Assembly (NCBI GenBank): GCA_902616145.1
Contig: CACMRM010000003.1
Location: 62,001 to 126,000, forward strand
DNA length: 64,000 bases
Source of the DNA: an uncultured Pelagibacteraceae bacterium
Lineage (GTDB): Bacteria > Pseudomonadota > Alphaproteobacteria > Pelagibacterales > Pelagibacteraceae
Direction: 5' to 3'
Shown here: positions 8,928 to 16,880 of the stretch, in pieces
Position numbering within the stretch: position 1 is the first letter of the stretch
How the letters are laid out: the number at the start of each line of letters is the position of its first letter
The notes under the pieces: generated by a model
The model's input: only the letters and a program-made list of their open reading frames with translations
Told to the model about the DNA's origin: nothing
Databases searched by the model: none
Made by a program: the position numbers and the translations under genes

Positions 8928-9345
8928 TTTCTTTCATAATTTTTTTTAATTCTGGGGGCATATAATTTTCGTCATGCTTTGCAAGAATCCTATCCGCTAT
9001 AAAAAATTTTTTATCTTGAAGCTTGCCTTCAGCCACAACGCCTTTTTCTTCAGTGAAAAGATTTGGAACAGTGCCACTGTAACTAACCATTATTTCATTT
9101 TCAAAATCTGTAATAGTAAATTTTATTTCTTCACTATCTATTTCGAGTGAATTCTTTTTCACCATACCGCCAACTCTAATTTTTTTATTAAAATTGGTAT
9201 CATTACTATTTTTAATCTCCGTAGGTGATTTAAAATAAAGAATATTACTACTTAGAGATTTAAGAATAAAAAATATGGCAACAACGGAGACTGTTAATGT
9301 TGCGGCTAAAAGATAAGCTCTTTTTTTGACTTTTGTTGTAAGCAT
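8917..9345 (-). CDS. ccmE: Periplasmic heme chaperone CcmE
   Basis: CcmE carries heme covalently from CcmC to CcmF. The 142-residue protein has an N-terminal membrane anchor (about 9-30), the OB-fold domain with IRVGGMVKKNS, and the heme-binding motif LAKHDENYMPPE, in which H124 corresponds to the covalent heme-binding histidine and Y128 to the conserved tyrosine ligand. This is the His-type (not Cys-type) CcmE. It begins 8 nt after ccmD ends and overlaps ccmF, within one operon. Confidence 0.95.
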   Translation of the reverse strand: MLTTKVKKRAYLLAATLTVSVVAIFFILKSLSSNILYFKSPTEIKNSNDTNFNKKIRVGGMVKKNSLEIDSEEIKFTITDFENEIMVSYSGTVPNLFTEEKGVVAEGKLQDKKFFIADRILAKHDENYMPPELKKIMKENVK

Positions 9346-9353
9346 TAAATGCT

Positions 9354-9587
9354 TTATAATGTTTTATTGTAAGAGGATAAAACTTGTGGTGCTATTTTAG
9401 AATTTTTTAACACTATTTTTTTCTTTTCTACAGACAGCTTTTCTATTTCACTAGCGAATTCTTTTTCGTATTTTTTTAAAGTTTTGAGTGTCTTTAAGTA
9501 AACGGCTACGCAAGTGAAAAGGGTGATTATAAAAGATGACCACACGTATACACCGTAACCATTCATTAAAATTAAATCTTTTATCAT
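9354..9587 (-). CDS. ccmD: Heme exporter protein CcmD
   Basis: A 77-residue protein with a single membrane helix (about 12-31), preceded by the short NGYGVYVWSSF segment seen in CcmD and followed by a charged, probably coiled cytoplasmic tail rich in Lys and Glu. CcmD helps release holo-CcmE from CcmC. The assignment rests mainly on the aromatic pre-helix motif, small size and position between ccmC (4-nt overlap) and ccmE. It is somewhat longer than many CcmD proteins because of the tail. Confidence 0.85.
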   Translation of the reverse strand: MIKDLILMNGYGVYVWSSFIITLFTCVAVYLKTLKTLKKYEKEFASEIEKLSVEKKKIVLKNSKIAPQVLSSYNKTL

Positions 9588-10291
9588 AACCTTTTTAAGT
9601 TTTTTTTCTTTATTCTAATGATTTCTGTCTTATATTTCATCAGAAAAATTAGCGCACAATATAAAATAAGTACAAAAAACATAAGGAATAATGGTAACAG
9701 CATTGATGAATGTATTGTGCTTGATCCTAAAATTTTAATACTTGCTGGTTGATGAAGAGTATTCCACCAGTTTACAGAATATTTTATTATAGGAATATTT
9801 ATTGCTCCGAAAATAGCTATAATACTTGATATTCTATCGGCTATTTCCTGATCGGAAAATAATTTGTGTACACATATAAATAAAAAATAAAAAAAAGCTA
9901 AGATTGACATAGATATAATTCTAGCGTCCCATGCCCAAAATGTTCCCCAAGTTGGCTGTCCCCAGATTGAGCCAGTAATAATAGCAATACATGTAAACAT
10001 AAGCCCTATTGGTGCAATACTTTTTGTTATTAAAGAAAAATACTTAATCTTAAAAATAAAATTTATCAAAGATAGAAGTGCTATAAATGAAAAAGAAGCT
10101 AAACCTATCCAAGCAGCAGGAACATGAACATACATAATTCTAACACTGTCACCTTGCAAATAATCTGCTGGAGACAGAATTAAGGCAAATGATAAAGCTA
10201 CTAATAGTAAAATAAAAAAAATTGAATTGATAAAGTAAATTAACTTTTCAATCCATTTGAATAAATTACTGTTATGAAAAATATTAAACAT
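9584..10291 (-). CDS. ccmC: Heme exporter/handling protein CcmC
   Basis: CcmC is the membrane protein that presents heme to CcmE. The 235-residue sequence has about six hydrophobic helices, the YVHVPAAWIG motif (conserved periplasmic His) near residues 54-63, and the tryptophan-rich WGQPTWGTFWAWDARI motif near 109-124. A second conserved His is in the LHQPASIK loop. It is the first gene of the ccmCDEFGH run. The ABC transporter genes ccmA and ccmB that often precede it are not next to it here. A TATAAT promoter lies about 40 nt upstream. Confidence 0.94.
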   Translation of the reverse strand: MFNIFHNSNLFKWIEKLIYFINSIFFILLLVALSFALILSPADYLQGDSVRIMYVHVPAAWIGLASFSFIALLSLINFIFKIKYFSLITKSIAPIGLMFTCIAIITGSIWGQPTWGTFWAWDARIISMSILAFFYFLFICVHKLFSDQEIADRISSIIAIFGAINIPIIKYSVNWWNTLHQPASIKILGSSTIHSSMLLPLFLMFFVLILYCALIFLMKYKTEIIRIKKKNLKRL

Positions 10292-10330
10292 CGTTCTTAC
10301 TACTATACTATTTTTTTTTTGTGAAGATCT

Positions 10331-10354
10331 ATTATAAGCCCAATTGAGAATTGG
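10331..10354 (-). promoter_or_regulatory. Putative ccm promoter with adjoining operator-like dyad
   Basis: On the minus strand a perfect -10 hexamer TATAAT lies at 10336-10331, giving a leader of roughly 30 nt before the ccmC ATG at 10291. Just upstream, at 10354-10340, is a perfect dyad CCAATT-N3-AATTGG. It occupies the -10/-35 spacer and reaches the -35 position, and no -35 hexamer is recognisable there. That arrangement suits a regulator-binding site, but the binding protein is unknown and the role is inference. Confidence 0.45.
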
Positions 10355-10390
10355 AGGGAGTAAAATAAGAAGTTTATTCTCAATTAGGCT
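10337..10390 (-). repeat. Long inverted repeat between hspQ and ccmC
   Basis: A 15-nt arm at 10337-10351 is the reverse complement of 10376-10390 except for one position. In minus-strand RNA that position would be a U-G pair, so a full 15-bp stem with a 24-nt loop is possible. It lies after the hspQ stop and runs up to the ccm -10 box. No U-tract follows directly, so it is not a classical terminator. It may be the end of the hspQ transcript, a structured RNA, or two operator half-sites. Confidence 0.5.
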
Positions 10391-10464
10391 AAAACATAAA
10401 AAATTTACTTTATTTATGTGTCCCAGATTTGAGTAAAAATTGTTAAATTTTAGGCGAGCAGAAA

Positions 10465-10788
10465 TTAGTTCGAGATTTTATGGTAACTTGAACCTTTTTT
10501 TCCTGTAAATATTTCTTCTATTAGGGGATGTTTAACTGGCTCTTTAGAATGATCAACTAATAGATTTTGTTCCGACACATAAGCCTCATAAGTGACCTCG
10601 TTGCTTTCTGCTAATAAATGATAGAAAGGTTGGTCTTTCCTAGGTCGAACCTCTTTAGGAATTGATTGATACCATTCCTCTGAATTATTAAATTCAAAGT
10701 CCACATCATAAATAACTCCCCTAAAATCAAAGTGTCTGTGCCTCACCACTTCACCAATAGAAAATTTTGCTTTATCGCTTATTGCCAT
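10465..10788 (-). CDS. hspQ: Heat shock protein HspQ (YccV-like, hemimethylated-DNA-binding family)
   Basis: A 107-residue protein with the YccV/HspQ fold: the start KFSIGEVVRHRHFDFRGVIYDVD is followed by the conserved RKDQPFYHLLAE segment and YVSEQNLL. In enterobacteria HspQ modulates Lon specificity and DnaA stability; in alphaproteobacteria it is a conserved single-domain protein. The gene stands alone, on the minus strand, between the ccm operon and divergent yciB. The length fits the family. The function in this organism is inferred from the family only. Confidence 0.87.
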   Translation of the reverse strand: MAISDKAKFSIGEVVRHRHFDFRGVIYDVDFEFNNSEEWYQSIPKEVRPRKDQPFYHLLAESNEVTYEAYVSEQNLLVDHSKEPVKHPLIEEIFTGKKGSSYHKISN

Positions 10789-10866
10789 TACCTAATAGTT
10801 AGTAATTTTTAAGTTAAAATCAATATCTAATTTGTTAAAATTTTATAATATGTTATTCTAGAGATT

Positions 10867-11421
10867 GTGAATAAGTCTTTTTTAAAATTTATCACTGACT
10901 TTGGGCCTTTATTAATTTTTTTTACTATATATTACAAAAGCGGCAACAACCTTACTGCAGCTATCCCTCCTTTGATTATTGCAACAATTGTTGCTGTTGT
11001 AATCATGTATTTTGTAGAAAAAAAAATACCATATGTGCCTTTAATAGGCGGTGTAATAATCACACTTTTTGGCGGTCTTACATTATATTTTAATAATCCA
11101 ATATTTATTTATATGAAGCCAACAATAGTAAATGTTATTTTTGCAGGAATATTAATTTTTAGTAAAATATTTTTTCAGAAAAATCTTTTGAAACTATTTT
11201 TACAGACTGCATTTCAATTAAATGAAACGGGTTGGAATAAACTAAATTTTAGATGGGCTTATTTTTTTTTGTTTTTAGCTATACTAAATGAAATTGTTTG
11301 GAGAACACAACCAGAAACCACTTGGGTAAACTTTAAGGTGTGGGGCATCTTACCAATAACTTTTATATTTACTGCTTTCCAAATTCCATTGATTAATAAA
11401 TACAAATATGAAAAAAATTAA
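10867..11421 (+). CDS. yciB: Inner membrane septation protein YciB/IspZ
   Basis: A 184-residue polytopic membrane protein with five or so hydrophobic helices. It begins with KFITDFGPLLIFFTIYY, the YciB/IspZ N-terminal signature (D-x-GP near residue 11), and later has LNETGWNKLNFRWAYFFLFLAILNEIVWR, matching the family's conserved central motif. It starts with GTG at 10867. YciB/IspZ affects septation and cell-envelope integrity; its biochemical role is not established. It overlaps the next gene by 14 nt, so the two are probably co-expressed. Confidence 0.9.
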   Translation: MNKSFLKFITDFGPLLIFFTIYYKSGNNLTAAIPPLIIATIVAVVIMYFVEKKIPYVPLIGGVIITLFGGLTLYFNNPIFIYMKPTIVNVIFAGILIFSKIFFQKNLLKLFLQTAFQLNETGWNKLNFRWAYFFLFLAILNEIVWRTQPETTWVNFKVWGILPITFIFTAFQIPLINKYKYEKN

Positions 11422-11755
11422 GCTGATTATCAATAACGATTTAAAAAATAGTGAAAAAGATAAATTTTTTATAAAGAAAGAACTTCAATATATTTTAAAC
11501 CTTTATGCAAGAATGGTATCTAATGGGTCTTGGAAAGATTACTCTTTCTCAACTGGCTCAAAGGAAGTTTCATTTGATGTTTATCAAAGAGCATCTGAAA
11601 AACCCGTTTTAAGAATTACAAAAAACTTAAAGCCAAATTATTTTAACGAAAAATATTTAATTAAAGATAAGGATGGAAAAGTAATTAAGAAGTCAGAAAG
11701 TCTAAATTTTCTTTTAGATAGAACTAGCTGGAATAGATTAAAACTTATAAAATAA
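11408..11755 (+). CDS. DUF2794 family protein
   Basis: A soluble 115-residue protein that I place in the alphaproteobacterial DUF2794 family, because of the motif FIKKELQYILNLYARMVSNGSWKDY followed by a basic 'F-x-x-YQRASEKPVLRI' segment. These correspond to the family's 'EL..IL..YGRMVA.GEWRDY' and 'FRRASE.P.YRI' blocks. No catalytic residues are evident and no function is known. It overlaps yciB by 14 nt and ends flush against the convergent BI-1 gene, with no space for a terminator. Confidence 0.75.
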   Translation: MKKIKLIINNDLKNSEKDKFFIKKELQYILNLYARMVSNGSWKDYSFSTGSKEVSFDVYQRASEKPVLRITKNLKPNYFNEKYLIKDKDGKVIKKSESLNFLLDRTSWNRLKLIK

Positions 11756-12508
11756 TTATCTTCTTTGACCGAAAAGTCTTAAAAGCATTATGAAAAGATT
11801 TATGAAATCAAGGTAAAGTGTTAAAGCGCCCATAACAGCTTTCTTTCCCATCAGCTCACCACTATCGCTTACTAAATACATATTTTTAATTTTTTGAGTG
11901 TCATAAGCTGTTAAGCCCACAAACACTAGCACACCAATGATTGAAATTACAAAATACATCATAGAAGATTTCATAAAAATATTTACTAATGAAGCAATAA
12001 TAATTCCAAATAGGCCCATCATTAGAAATGAACCGAGTTTAGTAAGATCTCGTTTTGTCGTGTAACCGTAAATACTCATTGCTCCAAAAGTACCAGCCGT
12101 AATAAAGAATACTCTTGTAATACTTGCGCCGGTATAAATTAAAAAAATTGATGAAAGCGATGCACCCATCAAAGCTGCAAAAACCCAGAAGGTAGTTTGC
12201 GCTTTAGCTGCTGACATTTTCGCTATTCCAAAGCTCATGTAAAAAACAATTGCAAGCGGAGCTAGCATTATTACCCATTTTAAACCTGAGGCGTATATCG
12301 AATTACCGAAACTAGTTAATCCAATTATTTGACCTTCTGCTGAAGTAACAACTGCCATTTTGAAAAATAATAAAGCAACGAACCCAGTTAAAAGAACACC
12401 AGAAGCCATATAATTATAGACCTTAAGCATATAAGATCTTAAACCTTGATCTATAACGGCTTCGGTCGCTGATGAACGAACAGTTGATCTTTGTTTATTA
12501 ATTTCCAT
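11756..12508 (-). CDS. Bax inhibitor-1/YccA family membrane protein
   Basis: A seven-helix membrane protein (about 250 residues) of the BI-1/YccA (TMBIM) family. Typical traits are the N-terminal LRSYMLKVYNYMASGVLLTG segment, the GTFGAMSIYGYTTKRDLTKLGSFL motif in the middle, and the C-terminal TAYDTQKIKNMY with the conserved Asp, followed by a last hydrophobic segment containing ALTLYLDFINLF. Bacterial relatives are pH-sensitive calcium-leak channels or interact with FtsH. I start at ATG 12508 because the longer reading to 12550 adds a non-conserved stretch. The promoter region is shared with the divergent aldo/keto reductase. Confidence 0.9.
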   Translation of the reverse strand: MEINKQRSTVRSSATEAVIDQGLRSYMLKVYNYMASGVLLTGFVALLFFKMAVVTSAEGQIIGLTSFGNSIYASGLKWVIMLAPLAIVFYMSFGIAKMSAAKAQTTFWVFAALMGASLSSIFLIYTGASITRVFFITAGTFGAMSIYGYTTKRDLTKLGSFLMMGLFGIIIASLVNIFMKSSMMYFVISIIGVLVFVGLTAYDTQKIKNMYLVSDSGELMGKKAVMGALTLYLDFINLFIMLLRLFGQRR

Positions 12509-12588
12509 TAGTAGATATATAAGTTTTTTTAAATACTTTTCAATAGGCAAAAATTGACCTAAAAAACTACTATAATTATTACAATTTT

Positions 12589-13626
12589 ATGAAATTTAAA
12601 AAATTAGGCACTTCGGACTTGGACGTGAGTTTAATATGTCTCGGAACTATGACGTGGGGTACACAGAATACTGAGAAAGATGCTTTTGAACAAATGGATT
12701 ACTCCTTAAGTGAGGGGGTAAACTTTTTTGACACCGCAGAGCTTTACTCGGTGCCGCCTAACTCGGACTCTTATGGCAAAACCGAAGTTATGATTGGAAA
12801 TTGGTTTGAAAAAAGAAAAAATAGAGAAAAAATAATTTTAGCTTCAAAAGTTGCAGGTCCAGGATGTAGTTGGATTAGAGGTGGGGGAAATAATTTTGAT
12901 GAAAAAACAATTGGAAAAGCAATCGATGGAAGTTTAAAAAGATTAAAAACAGATTATATAGATTTATACCAATTGCATTGGCCTGAAAGATCAACCAATT
13001 ACTTCGGCAAAAGAGATTATACTATTGATAGCGATGAAGGAGAGTGGAATAGCTTTGAAAGCATTCTAGAGGCTCTAGAAAAATTTATTCAGAGCGGAAA
13101 GATTAGGTACATTGGCATGTCAAATGAAACTCCATACGGTCTATCGAGATATATTGAATTATCTAAAAATAAAAAATTACCTAGGATGATGTCAGTACAA
13201 AACCCTTACAATTTAGTTAATAGAACTTATGAAATCGGAATGTCTGAAATTTCAATAAGAGAAAGATGTGGACTTCTAGTTTATTACCCTCTTGCTACAG
13301 GTGCGCTATCTGGAAAATATAGAAATGGTCAAATGCCAAAAAATTCTAGGCAAGCTTTGTTCAAAGGTTGGGAGAGACATCTTAATCCTTTAGCTATGAA
13401 AGCGTACGAGGAATATTATAAACTAGCTAAAGAAAATGACATGACAATGGCTCAGTTAGCACAGGCTTTTGTAAATACCAGACCTTTTGTTACGAGTAAT
13501 ATAATCGGGGCAACAACAATGGAGCAATTAAAGGAAAATATAGATAGTGTAAATGTTGAACTGTCCGATGAAATTTTAAATAAGATTGATGTTATCCATA
13601 ATAATAACCCAAATCCATCTCCTTAA
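12589..13626 (+). CDS. Aldo/keto reductase (Tas-like)
   Basis: An NADPH-dependent (beta/alpha)8 oxidoreductase of 345 residues, most like E. coli Tas. It has the N-terminal LGTSDLDVSLICLGTMTWG, the catalytic Asp/Tyr in NFFDTAELYSVPP (about residues 44-56), a catalytic Lys in LASKVAGPG, and the His in YQLHWPERS. The NADP-binding C-terminal part includes SNIIGATTMEQLKENI. The substrate is not predictable. It is transcribed divergently from the BI-1 gene with no gene partner close by. Confidence 0.88.
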   Translation: MKFKKLGTSDLDVSLICLGTMTWGTQNTEKDAFEQMDYSLSEGVNFFDTAELYSVPPNSDSYGKTEVMIGNWFEKRKNREKIILASKVAGPGCSWIRGGGNNFDEKTIGKAIDGSLKRLKTDYIDLYQLHWPERSTNYFGKRDYTIDSDEGEWNSFESILEALEKFIQSGKIRYIGMSNETPYGLSRYIELSKNKKLPRMMSVQNPYNLVNRTYEIGMSEISIRERCGLLVYYPLATGALSGKYRNGQMPKNSRQALFKGWERHLNPLAMKAYEEYYKLAKENDMTMAQLAQAFVNTRPFVTSNIIGATTMEQLKENIDSVNVELSDEILNKIDVIHNNNPNPSP

Positions 13627-13669
13627 TACAAAGCATTGAAATAGATAATTTTTAGTATAAAAATAAAAT

Positions 13670-14170
13670 ATGTCAGTTAAAAAAATTTTTATAATACTAA
13701 TCATATGTTTATTTTCTGTTAATACTTTTGCTGTTACTCCAAGATCAACTGGAAAATATAAAAACTGGGAAAGCTTTATAGCGGAAACTGATAAGGGAAA
13801 AATTTGCTTTGCTCAAACTGTTCCGACGAAAAGAGCGCCAGCTGCCGTAAAAAGAAATAAATCAAAGTTATTTGTAACTTTCAGGCCTTCTGAAGAAATC
13901 AAAGATGAAGTAAGTTTAACAAGTGGTCATGATTATAAAACATCAAGTGTAACCGCTAGCTCTGGGAAAAGAAGATATTCTTTTTTTTCACAAAAAGATT
14001 TTGCTTGGTTGTTGGATGATCAGGAAGAGAAAAAATTCATTCAATTAATGAAAAGAGCAACAGACATAATAGTAAAAGCAAGAACCACAAAAGGAGCTGA
14101 GACCACTGATCACTATTCTATGATGGGATTCACAAAAGCATATAACACGGCAAAAAAAGCTTGCAGCTAA
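13670..14170 (+). CDS. Invasion-associated locus B (IalB) family periplasmic protein
   Basis: A secreted 166-residue protein with a signal peptide (residues 1-21, ending NTFA). The mature part follows the IalB family plan: Y-K-N-W-x-x-F at the start, KICFAQTVPTKRAP, LFVTFRPSEEIKDEVS, FSFFSQKDFAWL-type and a C-terminal Y-S-M-M-G-F-T-K-A-Y-N-T-A-K-K-A-C. The Cys in KICFAQ and the Cys near the end probably form a disulfide. The family is widespread in alphaproteobacteria; the name comes from Bartonella, and a role in invasion is not implied here. The argG ATG follows its stop directly. Confidence 0.78.
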   Translation: MSVKKIFIILIICLFSVNTFAVTPRSTGKYKNWESFIAETDKGKICFAQTVPTKRAPAAVKRNKSKLFVTFRPSEEIKDEVSLTSGHDYKTSSVTASSGKRRYSFFSQKDFAWLLDDQEEKKFIQLMKRATDIIVKARTTKGAETTDHYSMMGFTKAYNTAKKACS

Positions 14171-15355
14171 ATGAAAAAAATTGTTTTAGCCTATTCAGGC
14201 GGTTTGGATACATCTATAATTTTGAGATGGTTACAAGAAAATTATAAAGCTGAGATAATAGCTTACACCTCTGATATTGGACAAGTTTTAAATAAAAAAA
14301 AAATTATTAAGAACGCTAAAAGATTAGGCGTAAAAAAAATAATTATTGAAAATCTAAAAAATATCTTTGTGAAAGATTATGTTTTTCCAATGATAAGAGC
14401 TCATGCAGTTTATGAAGGTGTATATTTATTAGGTACGTCTATTGCTAGGCCGTTAATTGCAAAAAGACAGATTGAAATTGCAAAAAAATTTAAAGCTTTT
14501 GCAGTTTCTCATGGTGCAACTGGAAAAGGTAACGATCAAGTAAGATTTGAGCTTGGTTACGCATATTTTGGAAAAAATAAAATTCAAACTATAGCACCGT
14601 GGAGAGAATGGAAATTGCAATCAAGAGCAGATTTAATTAAATACGCTAAAAAAAATAATATACCAATTCCTAAAGATAAAAAAGGTGCACCTCCATTTTC
14701 TGTAGATGACAATATTTTTCATACATCTACTGAAGGTAAGGTTTTAGAGGACCCAAAAAACTCTGCTCCTGAATTTATTTATCAGAGAACAGTTTCACCA
14801 CAAAAAGCTCCTAACAAACCTACAAAAGTAAAAATTACTTTTAAAAACAGTGATCCAATTGCAATAAATGGAAAAAAATTAAGTCCTGAAAAGCTTTTAA
14901 GTAAATTAAATATTCTGGCTGGAAAAAATGGAATAGGGAGAGTTGATCTGGTTGAAAATAGATTTATTGGAATTAAATCCAGAGGTGTTTACGAAACACC
15001 AGGTGGTACTGTGTTATATACTGCACATAGAGCTATAGAGTCTGTAACTCTTGATAAAGAGACCGCTCATAAAAAAGAGAGAATAATGCCAAAATATGCT
15101 GAGCTAGTATACAACGGCTATTGGTTTTCAAAAAAAAGACTTAAATTACAAAAACTAATTGATAAAAAAAGAAACAAAGTATCTGGTGATATTGTTTTAA
15201 GTTTATGCAAGGGGAACGTAACTATTTTATCAAGAAGGACAAAAAATAAAGCTTATTCAATGAAAAAAGTTTCTTTTGAAGAAAATAAATCCTTTAATAA
15301 AAGAAAAGTTGAAAATTTCATAAAATTTCACTCTAAACAGTTAAATAAAGCCTAA
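14171..15355 (+). CDS. argG: Argininosuccinate synthase
   Basis: ArgG joins citrulline and aspartate with ATP to make argininosuccinate in arginine synthesis. The ATP-pyrophosphatase P-loop LAYSGGLDTS is at residues 6-15. The family motifs TGKGNDQVRFE near 116-126, APWREW, and GRVDLVENRFIGIKSRGVYETPGG in the second half are all present. The length of 394 is slightly under the usual 400. It begins immediately after the IalB-family stop codon, so it may share that transcript. No other arginine gene is in the window. Confidence 0.96.
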   Translation: MKKIVLAYSGGLDTSIILRWLQENYKAEIIAYTSDIGQVLNKKKIIKNAKRLGVKKIIIENLKNIFVKDYVFPMIRAHAVYEGVYLLGTSIARPLIAKRQIEIAKKFKAFAVSHGATGKGNDQVRFELGYAYFGKNKIQTIAPWREWKLQSRADLIKYAKKNNIPIPKDKKGAPPFSVDDNIFHTSTEGKVLEDPKNSAPEFIYQRTVSPQKAPNKPTKVKITFKNSDPIAINGKKLSPEKLLSKLNILAGKNGIGRVDLVENRFIGIKSRGVYETPGGTVLYTAHRAIESVTLDKETAHKKERIMPKYAELVYNGYWFSKKRLKLQKLIDKKRNKVSGDIVLSLCKGNVTILSRRTKNKAYSMKKVSFEENKSFNKRKVENFIKFHSKQLNKA

Positions 15356-15377
15356 ATTTTTGATAGATTAATATTAA

Positions 15378-15764
15378 ATGAACAGTTCGATTCGAAATAT
15401 TCAGTTAGTTGCGGTTATAGTTGTTCTTGTATCAACTATTATTGCTTTCTTTTTAGAAATGAAAGAAATGTACGACAACAAAGACATTACATTAGCTGAT
15501 TTGCTTTTAATGTTCATTTATATCGAAGTAATTGGTTTAGTTAGATCTTATTGGGAAACTCAATCCGTAAGAATAACATATCCTTTAATCATAGCTATTA
15601 CAGCGCTAGCTCGGTTTATAATATTACAAGATAAAGAGAGTGACCCTGCAAACTTGATTTATATTTCCTTAGCTATTTTAATAGTTGCGATTGCTACAGT
15701 TATTATAAGATTTAGAAATAGTAGGTACTTAAAAATTGAAAAGTCTAGGTCAAGCGAGCTTTAA
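15378..15764 (+). CDS. PsiE-family membrane protein
   Basis: A 128-residue membrane protein with four predicted helices. The segments LADLLLMFIYIEVIGLVRSYWETQSVRITYPLIIAITALARFIIL and the short N-terminal helix match the phosphate-starvation-inducible E (PsiE) family. PsiE is of unknown biochemical function; the phosphate link is known from E. coli and has not been shown here. The gene ends 20 nt inside the 3' end of the convergent folD gene, an unusually long convergent overlap. Confidence 0.75.
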   Translation: MNSSIRNIQLVAVIVVLVSTIIAFFLEMKEMYDNKDITLADLLLMFIYIEVIGLVRSYWETQSVRITYPLIIAITALARFIILQDKESDPANLIYISLAILIVAIATVIIRFRNSRYLKIEKSRSSEL

Positions 15765-16587
15765 AACACGTTAAAGTATTCTTTAATAAACATGCAATTG
15801 TCATTGGTCCTACACCTCCAGGAACAGGAGTTATTGCTTTAACATTATCTTTTAATGCATCAAAATTAACATCTCCTACTATTTTTTCTCCTACTTTATT
15901 AATGCCAACATCTATAACAATCGCATTTTTTTTTACCCAATCTTTTTTGATTAAATTTGGAACTCCGACAGCTGCTACTAAAATATCTGCTTTGAGGCAC
16001 TCATTTTGTAAATCATTTGTTTTTGAGTGAACTATAGTTACGGTGCAATTTTCCTTTAATAATAATTGAGCCATTGGTTTACCATTTAAATTAGATCTTC
16101 CTATTATAACAGCGTGTTTGCCTGCTAAATTTGGCTCTATCTTTTTAATCAGTAAAAGACATCCTAAAGGGGTGCAAGGAACGATTGAGTCATAACCTGA
16201 TGAGAGATTGCCAACATTTATTGGATTAAAACCGTCTACGTCTTTGGACGGGTTAATTGCATTTACAATTTTCTCCTTACTAATCTGGCTGGGCAAAGGA
16301 AGCTGAACTAAGATGCCAGAAATTTCATCATTTTTATTCAGTTCTTCAATTTTTTTTAAAATATCTTTTTCACCTACATTTTTTGGGTATCTAATTATTT
16401 CAGAGTTAATGCCAACTTCTCTAGCACTTTTTTCTTTATTCTTTACGTATATCAAACTGGGCGCAAAATCTCCGATCAAGATTACTGTAAGACTCGGTGC
16501 TTTACCACTTTTTTTCTTTAAATCTGAAATCTCTTTTTTAATTTCATTTCTAATAATCTCTGCTTCTTTTTTTCCATCAATAATCAT
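15745..16587 (-). CDS. folD: Bifunctional methylenetetrahydrofolate dehydrogenase/cyclohydrolase FolD
   Basis: FolD interconverts methylene-, methenyl- and 10-formyl-tetrahydrofolate, linking serine/glycine C1 units to purines. Motifs seen: YVKNKEKSAREVGI (catalytic Tyr and Lys near residues 47-55), GILVQLPLPSQI, the NADP-binding IGRSNLNGKPMAQLL near 165-180, and the C-terminal TPVPGGVGPMTIACLL. The length of 280 is normal. It overlaps yggT by 4 nt upstream and psiE-like by 20 nt downstream. It supplies formyl donors for purH, elsewhere in the window. Confidence 0.96.
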   Translation of the reverse strand: MIIDGKKEAEIIRNEIKKEISDLKKKSGKAPSLTVILIGDFAPSLIYVKNKEKSAREVGINSEIIRYPKNVGEKDILKKIEELNKNDEISGILVQLPLPSQISKEKIVNAINPSKDVDGFNPINVGNLSSGYDSIVPCTPLGCLLLIKKIEPNLAGKHAVIIGRSNLNGKPMAQLLLKENCTVTIVHSKTNDLQNECLKADILVAAVGVPNLIKKDWVKKNAIVIDVGINKVGEKIVGDVNFDALKDNVKAITPVPGGVGPMTIACLLKNTLTCFKARLT

Positions 16588-16880
16588 CTTAAAAATAATC
16601 CTGGCGCAAATATTTCAAAAACTAAATTTCTAAAAAACATTAATCCTAAAATAAGTATCACTGGAGAGATATCTATAGATCCTAAGTTAGGTAAAAATCT
16701 TCTGATAAAATTAAGAGGTGGTGCTGTCAATTTATAAGAGATGTCTAAAACAGAATAAACAAAACGATTACTTGTATTTAAAACGTTAAAAGCAACCAGC
16801 CAACTAAATATTACATGGATAATTAATATCCAGATGTAAAGACTAACTATATTGTCGAAAAGAATTAATATCGACTTCAT
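16584..16880 (-). CDS. YggT family membrane protein
   Basis: A small protein of 98 residues with two or three hydrophobic helices. The pattern of a first helix, a polar loop with N-P-type helix breakers, then LTAPPLNFIRRFLPNLGSIDISPVILILGLMFF is the hallmark of YggT proteins (T-x-P-x-x-x-x-R-R-x-x-P...D-x-S-P). Its function is not settled; links to osmotic stress and cell shape or division are reported for relatives. It overlaps folD and directly abuts mscS on the same strand. Confidence 0.85.
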   Translation of the reverse strand: MKSILILFDNIVSLYIWILIIHVIFSWLVAFNVLNTSNRFVYSVLDISYKLTAPPLNFIRRFLPNLGSIDISPVILILGLMFFRNLVFEIFAPGLFLR

